Assembly (NCBI RefSeq): GCF_006439015.1
Contig: NZ_RCZG01000008.1
Span: forward strand, 62,001 to 126,000
Length of the DNA stretch: 64,000 nt
Origin: Mycolicibacterium hodleri
GTDB taxonomy: Bacteria > Actinomycetota > Actinomycetes > Mycobacteriales > Mycobacteriaceae
Reading direction: 5' to 3'
A program made the translations under genes and the position numbers. The notes below the pieces were generated by a model. That model searched no databases. It worked only from the letters and a program-made list of their open reading frames with translations, and had not been told where the DNA came from. Positions within the stretch are counted from its first letter, which is position 1. Each line of letters begins with the position of its first letter. Of this stretch, positions 52,119-61,494 are shown piece by piece.

Positions 52119-53294
52119 TCAGGAGCGGGGAAAGTCGTAGAGCTTCCGAGCGTTGGTTTCGACCATCTGGGCTACTTCGTCGTCGGGTACGTTCACGAAC
52201 GCCTCGGTGGCCATCTTGCGGCTGTTTGGCCAGAACGAATCTGAGTGCGGATAATCCGACTCCCAGGTGATGCGGTCGATTCCGATCGTATGCCGGTTGT
52301 CGATCCCGTACTGGTCGGTTATGAAGCAGCCCCAGATGTTCTTGCGGAACAGATCTGACGGGCGCACCGTCTGGTTGATGTTCTGGTAGTACCGGTGGCG
52401 TTCCCAGGTGAGGTCGGCGCGCTCCAACAGCCACGGGATCCAGCCGATTCCACCCTCCGCGACCGACACCTTCAAGTTGGGGTGACGGTGGAAGACCGGC
52501 GAAAATATCAGGTCGCAGACGCTGTTCATCGAGTTGGTACCCATCAGCGTGATCATGACCGCCATCGGCGCATCGGGCGCAGTCAGATGAATCTTGCCCG
52601 AAGTGCCGAAGTGCATGGCCGCCACCACGCCTGCCTCTTCAAACACGTCGAACAGTGGATCCCAGTGGTCAGTGTGGAAGGACGGATGCCCAAGAGGTAC
52701 CGGGTTCTCCGGGAATGAGATCGCCCGAACCCCCCTGGCGACCAACCGGCGCAGTTCGGCGATGGCGGCCTCGATGTCCCAATACGGCAGGATCCCGACG
52801 GGGATGAAACGGTCGGGATAGGGCGTCACCCATTCTTCGTGGACGAAGTCGTTCCACGCCTTGGTGCAGAGCAACGCCAGCTCGCGGTCTTTCACGTTCT
52901 GGAACATCGTGCCTGCGAACTTCGGGAAGGACGGGAAGAGCAACTCGGCCTGCACACCGTCGATGTCCATGTCCTCGACGCGAGACGCCGGTTCGTAGCA
53001 GCCAGCAATCATGTCGTCGAACCGCAGCGGTTCGGTGCCGATTTCTTCCCGCGACTTGCCGGCGACGGCATTGAGGCCGAGTTGGGCGTAGACGACATCC
53101 TCGAGCAACCAGACCTGGCTCCCCTTGGGGGCGACGTTGCCGAATCCATACTGGTCGGTCTCCGTGCCGGTGGCTTCGATGATCCGGGGGCCGCTTTCCT
53201 GGAACTTCTTTGGAAGACGGTCGGCCCACACACCGGGACGTTCGACCAGGTGGTCATCTACCGAGACCAATTGCATGTCATCCGTTAGTGGCAT
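52119..53294 (-). CDS. Amidohydrolase (ACMSD-like, amidohydrolase 2 family)
   Basis: The 391-residue protein is a metal-dependent TIM-barrel hydrolase or decarboxylase. It opens with LVSVDDHLVERPGVWADRLP (metal-binding D-x-H region). It has VGILPYWDIEAAIAELRRLV, AAMHFGTSGKIHLTAP, KVSVAEGGIGWIPWLLERAD, and the terminal signature ITWESDYPHSDSFWP with the conserved metal Asp. The family includes decarboxylases and amide or lactone hydrolases. AGAGGAA precedes the ATG. Operator site 7 lies 129 bases upstream. Confidence 0.9.
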   Translation of the reverse strand: MPLTDDMQLVSVDDHLVERPGVWADRLPKKFQESGPRIIEATGTETDQYGFGNVAPKGSQVWLLEDVVYAQLGLNAVAGKSREEIGTEPLRFDDMIAGCYEPASRVEDMDIDGVQAELLFPSFPKFAGTMFQNVKDRELALLCTKAWNDFVHEEWVTPYPDRFIPVGILPYWDIEAAIAELRRLVARGVRAISFPENPVPLGHPSFHTDHWDPLFDVFEEAGVVAAMHFGTSGKIHLTAPDAPMAVMITLMGTNSMNSVCDLIFSPVFHRHPNLKVSVAEGGIGWIPWLLERADLTWERHRYYQNINQTVRPSDLFRKNIWGCFITDQYGIDNRHTIGIDRITWESDYPHSDSFWPNSRKMATEAFVNVPDDEVAQMVETNARKLYDFPRS

Positions 53295-53422
53295 TACCGT
53301 CGATTCCTCTGCACTCGTTGGGCTGGTAACTCGAGTAAGCGCGGGTGCGTGTTGCGCCCGCTCACCTCTTGAACGACCGACGTGGTAGTTCCCGCACGCT
53401 GATTGGCCTGACCGAGCTAGTT

Positions 53423-53435
53423 GTATCCAGGATAC
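53423..53435. promoter_or_regulatory. GntR-type operator, site 7 (GTATCCAGGATAC)
   Basis: A perfect 13-bp palindrome lies in the divergent region between the amidohydrolase gene (reverse) and the 93-residue protein gene (forward), 60 bases before the latter. Confidence 0.82.
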
Positions 53436-53494
53436 TACTATTGCCGTATCGGCGATAGCGTCTAGCGTCGGTAGAGATCGGTGATGGGAGCGAG

Positions 53495-53776
53495 ATGGTG
53501 GATTCAGGACGACTGGGGGAGTCTGATTGGGAGGACGAGGATCTGCTCACCCATGAAGAAGCGGGCGAGCGGCTTCGCGACGAGATTGCCGCGGAGATCG
53601 CCTTCATCGACGGCGCGGCCGGCGCCGATTCTCCCGGCCTGCGGCGGTCGAAGAAGCGGCTCGAGGTGATGAGGCGACGACTCCAGCGGATCGACGATGC
53701 ATTGGCCGGCGGTGTCGGCAAGATTCGCCGTCTGGAGTCGCCACCGTCAGCGCCAAATCACCCCTATCTCAATTGA
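53495..53776 (+). CDS. Small charged helical protein of unknown function
   Basis: The 93-residue product has a strongly acidic first third (GESDWEDEDLLTHEEAGERL), a central helix, and a basic helical part (RRSKKRLEVMRRRLQRIDDA). No membrane segment or known catalytic motif is visible. Similar short proteins appear near acyl-CoA genes in mycobacteria (impression, not verified). It is flanked by two GntR-type operators and is likely part of the regulon. Confidence 0.65.
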   Translation: MVDSGRLGESDWEDEDLLTHEEAGERLRDEIAAEIAFIDGAAGADSPGLRRSKKRLEVMRRRLQRIDDALAGGVGKIRRLESPPSAPNHPYLN

Positions 53777-53945
53777 CGTCCGTTTCTCGGTGCCGCTCTG
53801 CAGCCGCGCGGAGGAGGTTGGCTCGGGGTTCGTAGGCGGACCGCGAGGGCGCGGGATGTCTGCACGACCCATGACGACGCTTGTCCAAGCCTTCGATTGT
53901 CGAGAACACGGTCGAGGGCCCGACGGGGGGCGACGTTGCATGAAA

Positions 53946-53958
53946 GAATCCTGGATGC
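53946..53958. promoter_or_regulatory. GntR-type operator, site 8 (GAATCCTGGATGC)
   Basis: The ATCCTGGAT core is intact. It overlaps two upstream in-frame ATG codons of the cyclase gene (53940 and 53955), which argues for the downstream start at 54000. Confidence 0.75.
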
Positions 53959-53999
53959 AAGACTGGAATCCTGCGACGTCGGTCACAAACCGCGCGCAT

Positions 54000-55022
54000 A
54001 TGTCCTATCTCCCACTGAAGGGTTGGTTGAGCAACGTGGACGCCTTGGCTGAGTTCCACCGGATGGCCGGCGAAGTGCGGAACTGGGGCCGCTGGGGTGA
54101 GTCCGACGAGCTGGGTACTCTGAATCTCCTGAACGAGGAGCACGTGCGCCGGGGGGCAGCGGCAGTACGGCGCGGCGCGGTATTTTCGCTGGGCATGGAT
54201 TTCGGATCTGCAAGCCCGCAAGGGGCTCTTGACTTCCGACCCAAGCCAGTCCACTTGATGACGGTTGACGGCGGGGACGAATCGCAGTACGCGGCTTACG
54301 GTGCGAAGTGGGCCAAGAACGCCGCAGCTGGCCAGATCGCCGGGTTCTTCTCCGCAAGCCCGTTTCGCTTCAACGACGACGTGATCATCATGCCGCTGCA
54401 GGCTTCGACCCAATGGGACGCACTGGCCCACGCCTACTACGACGGACAGCTCTACAACGGCTTCCCCGCAGCTTCGGTCACGAGCGCGGGCGCTTTCCAC
54501 TGCGGCATCGACAAGGTCGACGTCAAAGGCGTGACGGCGCGTGGAGTCCTCATCGACATCGCGCGATACCGAGGAGTCGACTATCTCGCGCCCGGCAACG
54601 ACGTGACACCCGACGAACTCGACGATGCACTTCGCCTGCAGGGCACCACGATCGAGCCGGGGGACATCGTTCTGGTCCGCACCGGTTGGGTCGCCAAGTT
54701 CTGGGAGACCGGTGATCCGATGGAACCGTCGTCAGGTCTGAGTTGGCGATGCGCCGCGTGGCTGCACGACAAGCAGGTCGCCGCCGTCGCGGCGGACAAC
54801 GTGATGGTCGAGAGCCTCGAATCGGGAGTCGAGGGCATGTTCCTTCCCCTGCACCTACTGACCCTGAGGGAGATGGGCATGATGCTCGGCGAATTCTGGG
54901 ACCTGGAGAACCTGTCGGCCGACTGTGACGCCGACAAGATCTACGAGTTCCAGTTGGCAGCACCGCCATTGCGGGTCACCGGAGGTGTCGGCTCCCCTGT
55001 CAACCCCATCGCAATCAAGTAG
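54000..55022 (+). CDS. Cyclase-family (kynurenine formamidase-like) metal-dependent hydrolase
   Basis: The 340-residue protein shows the cyclase-family pattern: GRWGESDELGTLNLLNEEHV at the start, TQWDALAHAYYDGQLYNGFP with the metal-binding Asp and His, then ARGVLIDIARYRGVDYLAPG and PGDIVLVRTGWVAKFWETGD. Members hydrolyse amide or lactone-like bonds. The start is uncertain: ATG 54000 is chosen because operator site 8 covers the ATGs further upstream. It heads the BVMO-thiolase operon and could open the lactone made by the BVMO (inference). Confidence 0.87.
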   Translation: MSYLPLKGWLSNVDALAEFHRMAGEVRNWGRWGESDELGTLNLLNEEHVRRGAAAVRRGAVFSLGMDFGSASPQGALDFRPKPVHLMTVDGGDESQYAAYGAKWAKNAAAGQIAGFFSASPFRFNDDVIIMPLQASTQWDALAHAYYDGQLYNGFPAASVTSAGAFHCGIDKVDVKGVTARGVLIDIARYRGVDYLAPGNDVTPDELDDALRLQGTTIEPGDIVLVRTGWVAKFWETGDPMEPSSGLSWRCAAWLHDKQVAAVAADNVMVESLESGVEGMFLPLHLLTLREMGMMLGEFWDLENLSADCDADKIYEFQLAAPPLRVTGGVGSPVNPIAIK

Positions 55023-55084
55023 CGCCAAGCGGCGCAAGTTGAACCCAAGCAGCGGTAACACTATTCACACGAGAGGTTTTGGTG

Positions 55085-56914
55085 ATGATCGATAAAGAGG
55101 CGATTGCCAAGAAGTACGCGGATGAGCGCGCAAAGCGTATCCGGGACGAGGGCACCGGTCAGTACGTCGCAATGGAGATCGGTTCTCAAATGGAGGCTGA
55201 TCCCTTCGTCGACGGTGTCGCCGAGCGGGACCCGATCACCAAGGACACGGACGTCGCAATCGTCGGTGCAGGATGGTCCGGAATGCTTGCGGCCGTGCGA
55301 CTTCGCAAGGAGGGCGTCGACGACTTCACCGTGATCGACAAGGCCGCGGACTTCGGTGGCACGTGGTACTGGAACCGGTATCCCGGCATCGCCTGTGATT
55401 GCGAGGCCTATGTCTACCTGCCTCTTCTCGAAGAGATGGGATACATGCCGTCGATGCGGTACACCCCAGGCGACGAAATCCTCGACTACGCCCGAGAGGT
55501 GGGCCGACGCTTCGATCTGTATTCCAACGCCGTCTTCCAGACCGTCGTGAAGACCATCACCTGGAATGAAGATGCCCTTCGGTGGATCGTCACGACGGAC
55601 CGTGGGGATGAAATCCGTTCTCGCTACCTGATTCTGGGCACAGGTGGCGTGCTGCACCGACCAAAGCTCCCGGGCATCCCCGGCCTCGAATCATTCGAGG
55701 GCCACTGGTTCCACTCGAGCCGCTGGGACTTTGACTACACGGGGGGGAATTCGCGCGGCAACCTCGACAAGCTGCACGACAAGCGGGTGGCGCTGTTGGG
55801 GACTGGGCCGACGGGGCTGCAGTGCTTCCCGCACATAGCCAACAGCGCCGCGGAGACCTTTCTCTTCCAACGCACGCCGATGATCGTCGGCCCCCGGGAC
55901 AACGGCGAGACCGATCCCCAGTGGTTCGAGGGACAAGAACCCGGTTGGCACAAGCGCCGAAGCGACAACTTTGAAGCCCAGATGATCGGTGTTCCCGTCG
56001 AGGAGAAGATCGTCACCGACGAGTGGACCCGAGTGTGGGGCATACCTCCGTTGGAGATGCCGGCAGACGGCTCAGCGCCGGACATGGCCGCATACATGGC
56101 CGAAATCGAGGATTACGACCTGGCCCAGATGGAACGGATCAGGGCGCGCGTCGACGAGCTCGTCGACGACCCGGAGGTGGCCGAATCGCTCAAGCCCTGG
56201 TACGCGACGCATTGCAAGCGCCCATCGTTTCACGATGAGTATTTGCAGAGTTTCAACAAGCCCAGCGTGCACCTCATCGACACCAAGGGCCGCGGACCCG
56301 ACCAAATCACCTCCAAGGGAGTGGTGTTCGACGGCAAGGAGTACGAAGTCGATTTGATCGTCTACGCCACCGGATTCGAGGCTGCCGTCTCACCAGGGCG
56401 GTCGGGTGGCTTCGACGTCACCGGCTGCGGGGGTCGCACTCTGGCGGACGCCTGGGCGCGGCGAGTCCGTACCGTGCACGGCATCCAGACCAGTGGCTTT
56501 CCGAACATGTTCGTGATCGGTGGGCTCCGCCAGGCTGCCGTGTCGGTCAACCTGCTCTATGTCTACGACGAGCAAGCCAAGCACGTCGCCAACAACATCA
56601 AGCAATTGATGGACGACGGCATCACGAAACTCGACGTGACCGAAGCGGCGGTGCAGGAGTGGTGCGACATCATGGACGCGAACATGGACCTCGTGTTCAA
56701 TGCTGAACAGGTTCGCCTCTGCACCCCCAGCTATTTCAACAACGAAGGAAACTTCGACACTCACGGTGAGTTCAAAAATGGTCGTCCGATCTGGGCGGAC
56801 GCGTACGGGCTGGGTCCATTCCAGTACAGCGAGGTGCTTGCGAAGTGGCGGGACGACAAGGAGTACGAGACCAAGGCCGAGATTGTTCGGGACAGTGAAT
56901 CCGTCTCGTCTTAG
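55085..56914 (+). CDS. Baeyer-Villiger monooxygenase (type I, FAD/NADPH)
   Basis: The 609-residue flavoprotein has two dinucleotide folds, VAIVGAGWSGMLAAVRLRKE and VALLGTGPTGLQCFPHIANS. Between them lies the type I fingerprint FEGHWFHSSRWDF, with the active-site Arg and Asp regions. FGGTWYWNRYPGIACDCEAY is characteristic. The length fits the longer BVMOs that act on large cyclic or steroid-like ketones. It inserts oxygen next to a ketone to give an ester or lactone. ATG 55085 has GAGAGG upstream. It is the key clue that the island degrades a ketone-containing, probably cyclic, compound. Confidence 0.93.
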   Translation: MIDKEAIAKKYADERAKRIRDEGTGQYVAMEIGSQMEADPFVDGVAERDPITKDTDVAIVGAGWSGMLAAVRLRKEGVDDFTVIDKAADFGGTWYWNRYPGIACDCEAYVYLPLLEEMGYMPSMRYTPGDEILDYAREVGRRFDLYSNAVFQTVVKTITWNEDALRWIVTTDRGDEIRSRYLILGTGGVLHRPKLPGIPGLESFEGHWFHSSRWDFDYTGGNSRGNLDKLHDKRVALLGTGPTGLQCFPHIANSAAETFLFQRTPMIVGPRDNGETDPQWFEGQEPGWHKRRSDNFEAQMIGVPVEEKIVTDEWTRVWGIPPLEMPADGSAPDMAAYMAEIEDYDLAQMERIRARVDELVDDPEVAESLKPWYATHCKRPSFHDEYLQSFNKPSVHLIDTKGRGPDQITSKGVVFDGKEYEVDLIVYATGFEAAVSPGRSGGFDVTGCGGRTLADAWARRVRTVHGIQTSGFPNMFVIGGLRQAAVSVNLLYVYDEQAKHVANNIKQLMDDGITKLDVTEAAVQEWCDIMDANMDLVFNAEQVRLCTPSYFNNEGNFDTHGEFKNGRPIWADAYGLGPFQYSEVLAKWRDDKEYETKAEIVRDSESVSS

Positions 56915-56978
56915 CCCGCGGTGAAGGGACTTCACATGCGCGGGAAAGGGTCTGGCATCTGATGGCGGTGGTAGCACG

Positions 56979-58172
56979 GTGAGGAGGGGACATCGCGATG
57001 CTTGCGCCATCGTCGGCATCGGATCGACGGCGTTCTCTCGGAAGTCCGGCCGGAGCGTCGCCGCGTTGGCATCTGAAGCGAGCCTCACCGCGATTGCGGA
57101 CGCCGGCTTGCGGCCTGCCGACATCGACGGTGTGGTGCGATCTGATTACGACACCGTGCATCACAACGACATTGGGCACTGGTTGGGATTGACCAACCTC
57201 AAGTTCTGGGGGATGACCGGCACTGCGGGTTCCGCCCCCTGCGGGATGATCGGTGTCGCGGTGGGGGCGATCATGTCGGGGCAGGCGACGAATGTTCTGG
57301 TCTATCGCGCGCTCAATGGGCGATCCGGACTGCGCTACGGCAAGGGCACCGCGATCCAGCAGTCCGCCGGCGCACGATATGTCGGCGGTAATGGAACACT
57401 CGACGAGTTCTTTCTGCCCTACGGGTTGATGACTCCCGGTCAGCTCTACGCAATGATTGCGCGCCGACACATGATCGATTACGGCACGACGTCCGATGAT
57501 CTCGCCAGCATCGCCATTACCATTCGCCGTCGCGCCAACGCGAACCCAGCGGCGATGATGGCGGATCGGCCGATGTCGCTCGATGACTACCACCAGTCGC
57601 GGATGATTTCCGACCCGTTGAAATTGTTCGACTACTGTCTGGAATCCGATGGAGCCTGTGCGGTCGTGGTGTCGGCCGCCGAGCGGGCCGATGACAGTCC
57701 TTGGCCCGGAGTGCTCATCAGGGCGGTCGCGCAGGGCACTGTTCCGGAGATGCAGGGGGGCAAGGTGTTCCCAGCCTTGATGCGACCCTCGATTACCCTG
57801 ATGCCGTCGAAGTACGTGGCCGACGAACTGTATCGGCGTGCCGGCCTCGGCCCCGCCGACATGGACGTCGCGCAGATCTACGACTGCTTCACCATCACCG
57901 TGTTGCTGCAGCTCGAGGACTACGGACTGTGCCCTCGAGGCGAAGGCGGCCGGTTCGCATCGAGCGGTGCACTCGACATGGACGGGCAGATTCCGATCAA
58001 CACCTCCGGTGGCAATCTGTCGGAGGCCTACATCCACGGGATGACCCACATCCTGGAGGGCGTCAGGCAAATGCGAGGACAGTCGACATCCCAAGTGGCT
58101 GGCGCACAGACGTGCCTCATCACCTCGGGGGCGCCGACCCTCACCAGTGCGATGATTCTACGGGCCGCATGA
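56979..58172 (+). CDS. SCP-x-type thiolase (lipid-transfer protein-like)
   Basis: The 397-residue protein has the non-decarboxylating thiolase fold of the SCP-2 thiolase group: AIVGIGSTAFSRKSGRSVAA, GTAGSAPCGMIGVAVGAIMS with the nucleophilic Cys, and AQIYDCFTITVLLQLEDYGL. The end has INTSGGNLSEAYIHGMTHIL with the catalytic His. The end overlaps the DUF35 gene as ATGA. Such pairs (as Ltp2 with ChsH2 in steroid degradation) catalyse aldol or thiolytic cleavage of acyl-CoA side chains. The start is GTG 56979. Confidence 0.9.
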   Translation: MRRGHRDACAIVGIGSTAFSRKSGRSVAALASEASLTAIADAGLRPADIDGVVRSDYDTVHHNDIGHWLGLTNLKFWGMTGTAGSAPCGMIGVAVGAIMSGQATNVLVYRALNGRSGLRYGKGTAIQQSAGARYVGGNGTLDEFFLPYGLMTPGQLYAMIARRHMIDYGTTSDDLASIAITIRRRANANPAAMMADRPMSLDDYHQSRMISDPLKLFDYCLESDGACAVVVSAAERADDSPWPGVLIRAVAQGTVPEMQGGKVFPALMRPSITLMPSKYVADELYRRAGLGPADMDVAQIYDCFTITVLLQLEDYGLCPRGEGGRFASSGALDMDGQIPINTSGGNLSEAYIHGMTHILEGVRQMRGQSTSQVAGAQTCLITSGAPTLTSAMILRAA

Positions 58173-58600
58173 TGACCCATTCGGTCACACCACCGTTGCC
58201 GGTCACCGACGACGAGGAGACCCGTGGTTTCTGGGAGGCCGCTGCCGAGGGTCGCTTGGTGGTGCGGAACTGCAACAACTGTTCGGCCGTCCTGCACCTG
58301 CCGAAGTCGTACTGCCATCACTGTGGTTCTTGGGACACTGGCTGGCGCGATGTCCGACCCGAGGGATCGGTGTATACGTGGACGGTGCTGCAACACTCGA
58401 TCCACCCGGCGTTTCCCGCCCCGTGCACAGTCGTATTGATTGCGCTGGACGAGGATCCCGCCGTTCGGTTTGTCGGCTATCTCGACGGGGCGCCAACCGT
58501 TTACGAAGGAATGCCGATGCGAGTCCGATTCGACAGCGTCGAGCCGGGAATCGTGCTGCCGCAGTGGGAGCCGGTCGGGGCAACATCAATTGAGCAGTAG
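58169..58600 (+). CDS. DUF35/OB-fold zinc-ribbon protein, thiolase partner
   Basis: The 143-residue product has a rubredoxin-like zinc ribbon (CNNCSAVLHLPKSYCHHC) and an OB-fold domain (SVYTWTVLQHSIHPAFPAPC, VRFVGYLDG). These two domains form the DUF35 module that binds acyl-CoA and docks on SCP-x-type thiolases or MaoC-type hydratases. It overlaps the thiolase stop (ATGATGA), which implies a stoichiometric complex. Confidence 0.92.
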   Translation: MMTHSVTPPLPVTDDEETRGFWEAAAEGRLVVRNCNNCSAVLHLPKSYCHHCGSWDTGWRDVRPEGSVYTWTVLQHSIHPAFPAPCTVVLIALDEDPAVRFVGYLDGAPTVYEGMPMRVRFDSVEPGIVLPQWEPVGATSIEQ

Positions 58601-58611
58601 AGGAGAGTTCG

Positions 58612-59430
58612 ATGGGAACACTTGACGGCAAGGTGGCTTTCATCACGGGTGCGGCCCGTGGCCAGGGGCGCGCACACGCGGTCCGGCTGGCAGAGGAAGG
58701 CGCCGACATAATTGGGATCGACATCTGCGATCAGATCGACACGGTGACCTACCCGATGTCGACGAAGGATGACCTTGCCGAGACTGTTGCTCTCGTCGAG
58801 AAATTGGGTCGACGGATGGAAGGCTCCGTCGTCGACGTGCGGAATGCAGACGCACTGTCGGATGCAGCGGCGCGGGGGGTGCGAGAACTTGGACGACTCG
58901 ACATCGTGATTGCCAACGCAGGCATCATGTTTCAGGGCTTGGCGCCCGGCCGGGACAATCTTGCATTCCGCGACGCCATCGACGTGATGCTCGTAGGCGT
59001 GTGGAATACCATTCAGGCCACCCTGCCGGCCCTGCAAGAACAACGCGAGGGGGGATCCATCGTTCTGATCAGTTCGGTGAACGGTCTCAAGGGAATGGTC
59101 GCCGGGACGAACGGTGGAAACTTCGGCTACGCGGCGGCAAAGCACGGCATCGTCGGTCTCATGCGGATGTATGCGAATCTGCTTGCGCCCGAATCCATTC
59201 GGGTCAACACGGTTCACCCTACGGGTGTTGACACGCCCATGCTGGCCGGTTTCGGCGAGTCCATGGCAGCTGCGAACCCGGCTCTGGCGCAGGGGCTGGG
59301 CAATCCGATGCCGGTTGGCACGATCGAGCCCCGCGACGTGAGCAATGCGATTGCCTGGCTCGTCTCGGACGCCGCTCGCTATGTCACTGGTATCACCCTG
59401 CCCGTCGACGCCGGCATGGTGAACAAGTAG
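58612..59430 (+). CDS. SDR-family oxidoreductase of the mycofactocin-coupled type
   Basis: The 272-residue SDR shows TGAARGQGRAHAVRLAEEGA, and an extended loop after strand 2 (IDICDQIDTVTYPMSTKDDL AETVALVE). That insertion is the mark of mycofactocin-associated SDRs, which hold NAD(H) tightly. NAGI, SSVNG, YAAAKHG and YVTGITLPVDAG complete the fold. GAGGAG precedes the ATG. Such enzymes oxidise alcohols using the mycofactocin redox cofactor. It could form the ketone used by the BVMO in the same operon (inference). Confidence 0.92.
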   Translation: MGTLDGKVAFITGAARGQGRAHAVRLAEEGADIIGIDICDQIDTVTYPMSTKDDLAETVALVEKLGRRMEGSVVDVRNADALSDAAARGVRELGRLDIVIANAGIMFQGLAPGRDNLAFRDAIDVMLVGVWNTIQATLPALQEQREGGSIVLISSVNGLKGMVAGTNGGNFGYAAAKHGIVGLMRMYANLLAPESIRVNTVHPTGVDTPMLAGFGESMAAANPALAQGLGNPMPVGTIEPRDVSNAIAWLVSDAARYVTGITLPVDAGMVNK

Positions 59431-60443
59431 TGGCTAGGCAGGGTTCATCCATTAGTGCCTCCGGCAGGATTCGGGTGGGCATCGTCGGCGCGCGCACGGA
59501 TCCGTTTCAGTGGGGGGCGGCAGCACACATGCCGGCCTTACGCTCGCGGCCGGAGTAGGACGCCGTCGCCGTGACCCGCCAGCAGACAGCGGACGCCGCC
59601 GCTGCGTTCCACTCCATCCCGATGGCGTTCGGCAACTACCCCGACATGGTCAGCCATCCTGATGTCGACATGGTCTGCGTCGTCACCTGTCATGAATCAT
59701 CACACGCTGGTGATTCCGGCATTGGAGGCCGGAAAGCACGTCTTCTCCGAGTGGCCGCTGGGTGTGGCCACCGACGAGGCGATCCATACGCGTGACGTGG
59801 CGAAGGCCCACCGAATCCGAACATCGGTCGGACTTCAAAATCAGTGTGTCGCCCGACATTCACTACGTGCGTGACCTCATTGCCGACGGTTATGTCGGAA
59901 GACTGATGTCTGCGTCCCCGACCCGGTCCAGCGATCAAATGGCCAGGACGGGACTGACCGCTGATTGGACCTACTTCGTGCACGAGGACGGAGCGAACTC
60001 AGCTCATGGTGTTGGCCGCTCACGCGCTCGACACCCTCGCCGCCTGCGCGCGCGACTTCCGGGACCTACAGGCCTATTCGCAAGTCATGGTCGACGAGAT
60101 GATCGTGGCCGACACGGGGAATCTCATCACGTCACGGCGCCGGATCACATCTTCATTCAAGGGCGATCTTCTAACGGAGCCTTGCTCGATGCTCAGGTGA
60201 AGATGCACTCTCTGCTGTCCACGGAATTTCGCCCCGAAATCAACGGGACGGCGGGCCGACACGACACCTCGCAGCGAAGCATTCAACGTCCCATGTCTGT
60301 ACAGAGGTTTCGCAGAACGACTTTCGACAGATGCCGCCGAGATCTTGGGCTTTGATCACGCGGTGATCAGGCAGTGGCCACTGGATACGATTCGGGATGC
60401 GGCCGCCGCGGGACGGCGGCAGCCGTTCAGCATCGACCTCTAA
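59430..60443 (+). pseudogene. Gfo/Idh/MocA-family oxidoreductase, multiply broken
   Basis: From a GTG overlapping the SDR stop the frame reads IRVGIVGARTDPFQWGAAAH, MPALRSRPE and then a TAG (59558). It goes on DAVAVTRQQTADAAAAFHS, PDMVSHPDVDMVCVVTC, and shifts frame to NHHTLVIPALEAGKHVFSEW. Further frames carry HYVRDLIADGYVGRLMSASP, HALDTLAACARDFRDLQAYS and a last FSIDL stop at 60443. The Rossmann half and the C-terminal half are both present, with one stop and several frameshifts. The gene was once the last member of the BVMO operon. Confidence 0.82.
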
Positions 60444-60533
60444 GCGCGGACGTATAGGTGACTAGTGGCCTCACCGGTACATCCCGTTCCGCGGCACGTC
60501 ATTCCCTCCTGCAACGGGTTTCGCTGTGCTGGG

Positions 60534-61115
60534 TCAGGTGGCGTTGAGTTGATTGATCCAGGCGCTGCTGGTGATCACGGTCGCCGACCACGGGGCGCCC
60601 TCGGCGAAGTGAGCGAGCAGAACCCGGTGGGTATTAGGATTGGCATCCGCGCAGGCATCGGCGAGCACGGTGACATTCAGGTCGCGTTCCAAGGCCGCGA
60701 TCAGCGTCCCGAGGACCACGCCGCCCGTGGAGACGCCAGTCAACACAAGATGACTGATTCCTCGGGCACTGAGCAACTGTTCGAGATCCGTACCGGTGAA
60801 TGCACCGACGCGCGAGGTGATTACGACCGGCTCACCCGAAAGCGGCGCCGCCTTGGGGTGCGATGCATTCGTCAATTCGCGGAGGAACAGGTTCGCGCCC
60901 TCCAACTGCTGACGGCGGGCGTCCGTACGCGCCATCTCGGGGTAGCCCTCCCGAAAGCCGATGTGCACGTGGATCACTGGTATCGACGCGCCTCTCGCCG
61001 CGGCGAGTGCATCAGCTATCCGGCTGATCCACGAGTCGTCGGCGACCATGTCCGAGATCGGGGGTTGCACGTGCATTACGAGCAGCGCGCAACCGCCATG
61101 TGTAGGACCCGTCAC
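60534..61115 (-). CDS. Isochorismatase-like (cysteine hydrolase superfamily) protein
   Basis: The 193-residue protein has the isochorismatase fold: ALLVMHVQPPISDMVADDSW, IPVIHVHIGFREGYPE, FTGTDLEQLLSARGISHLVL, TGVSTGGVVLGTLIAALERD. The conserved catalytic Asp of the first strand (usually VIDMQ) is His here, and the Cys in GVxTxxCV is Val. If it is an enzyme, it cannot use the classical Cys mechanism. It lies downstream of an enoyl-CoA hydratase gene on the same strand, with a broken monooxygenase between. Confidence 0.82.
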   Translation of the reverse strand: MTGPTHGGCALLVMHVQPPISDMVADDSWISRIADALAAARGASIPVIHVHIGFREGYPEMARTDARRQQLEGANLFLRELTNASHPKAAPLSGEPVVITSRVGAFTGTDLEQLLSARGISHLVLTGVSTGGVVLGTLIAALERDLNVTVLADACADANPNTHRVLLAHFAEGAPWSATVITSSAWINQLNAT

Positions 61116-61158
61116 GAGTGGCGCCTCCGTTCTGGTTCTGAAGAACTACTGCTGTCGC

Positions 61159-61317
61159 TCAGTGGGCCTGAGCAGTCGGCCGACGTGGAGGAGGGGTGAG
61201 CGACGCGGTATCGAGGTCGAGATGCTCGCGTAGCGTGGATCCCTCGTACTCCTTGCGGAACACCCCGCGACGCTGCAACTCGGGAACCACCAGATCGACG
61301 AAGTCCTCGAAACTTCC
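61159..61317 (-). pseudogene. NtaA/DszA-type monooxygenase, C-terminal fragment
   Basis: The last 52 codons of a reverse frame read GSFEDFVDLVVPELQRRGVF, RKEYEGSTLREHLDL, the typical C-terminus of nitrilotriacetate/DszA-type FMN monooxygenases. The preceding residues in the frame show no homology, so the first 380 or so residues of the enzyme are lost. It is a relic between the isochorismatase-like gene and the enoyl-CoA hydratase gene. Confidence 0.7.
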
Positions 61318-61494
61318 GGGGTCACTGCTTGCAGCGCCGTATTCACCACTGGGGTAACCAACAGCGATATGCCGTCGAGCGCGGCGCTCGATGTCACTCA
61401 ACTGAGTTCGCTTCCGTGCTGTCACGCGCTTGACCGGGAGTCGATTCCTCGTCGCGTGCCGGCAAGCCGGTCGGCGGCGGATCGTTGACATGTC

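Noticed and set aside
53697..53999. Upstream extension of the cyclase gene
   Set aside because: The extension covers a separate small gene and an operator; cyclase homology starts only after 54000.
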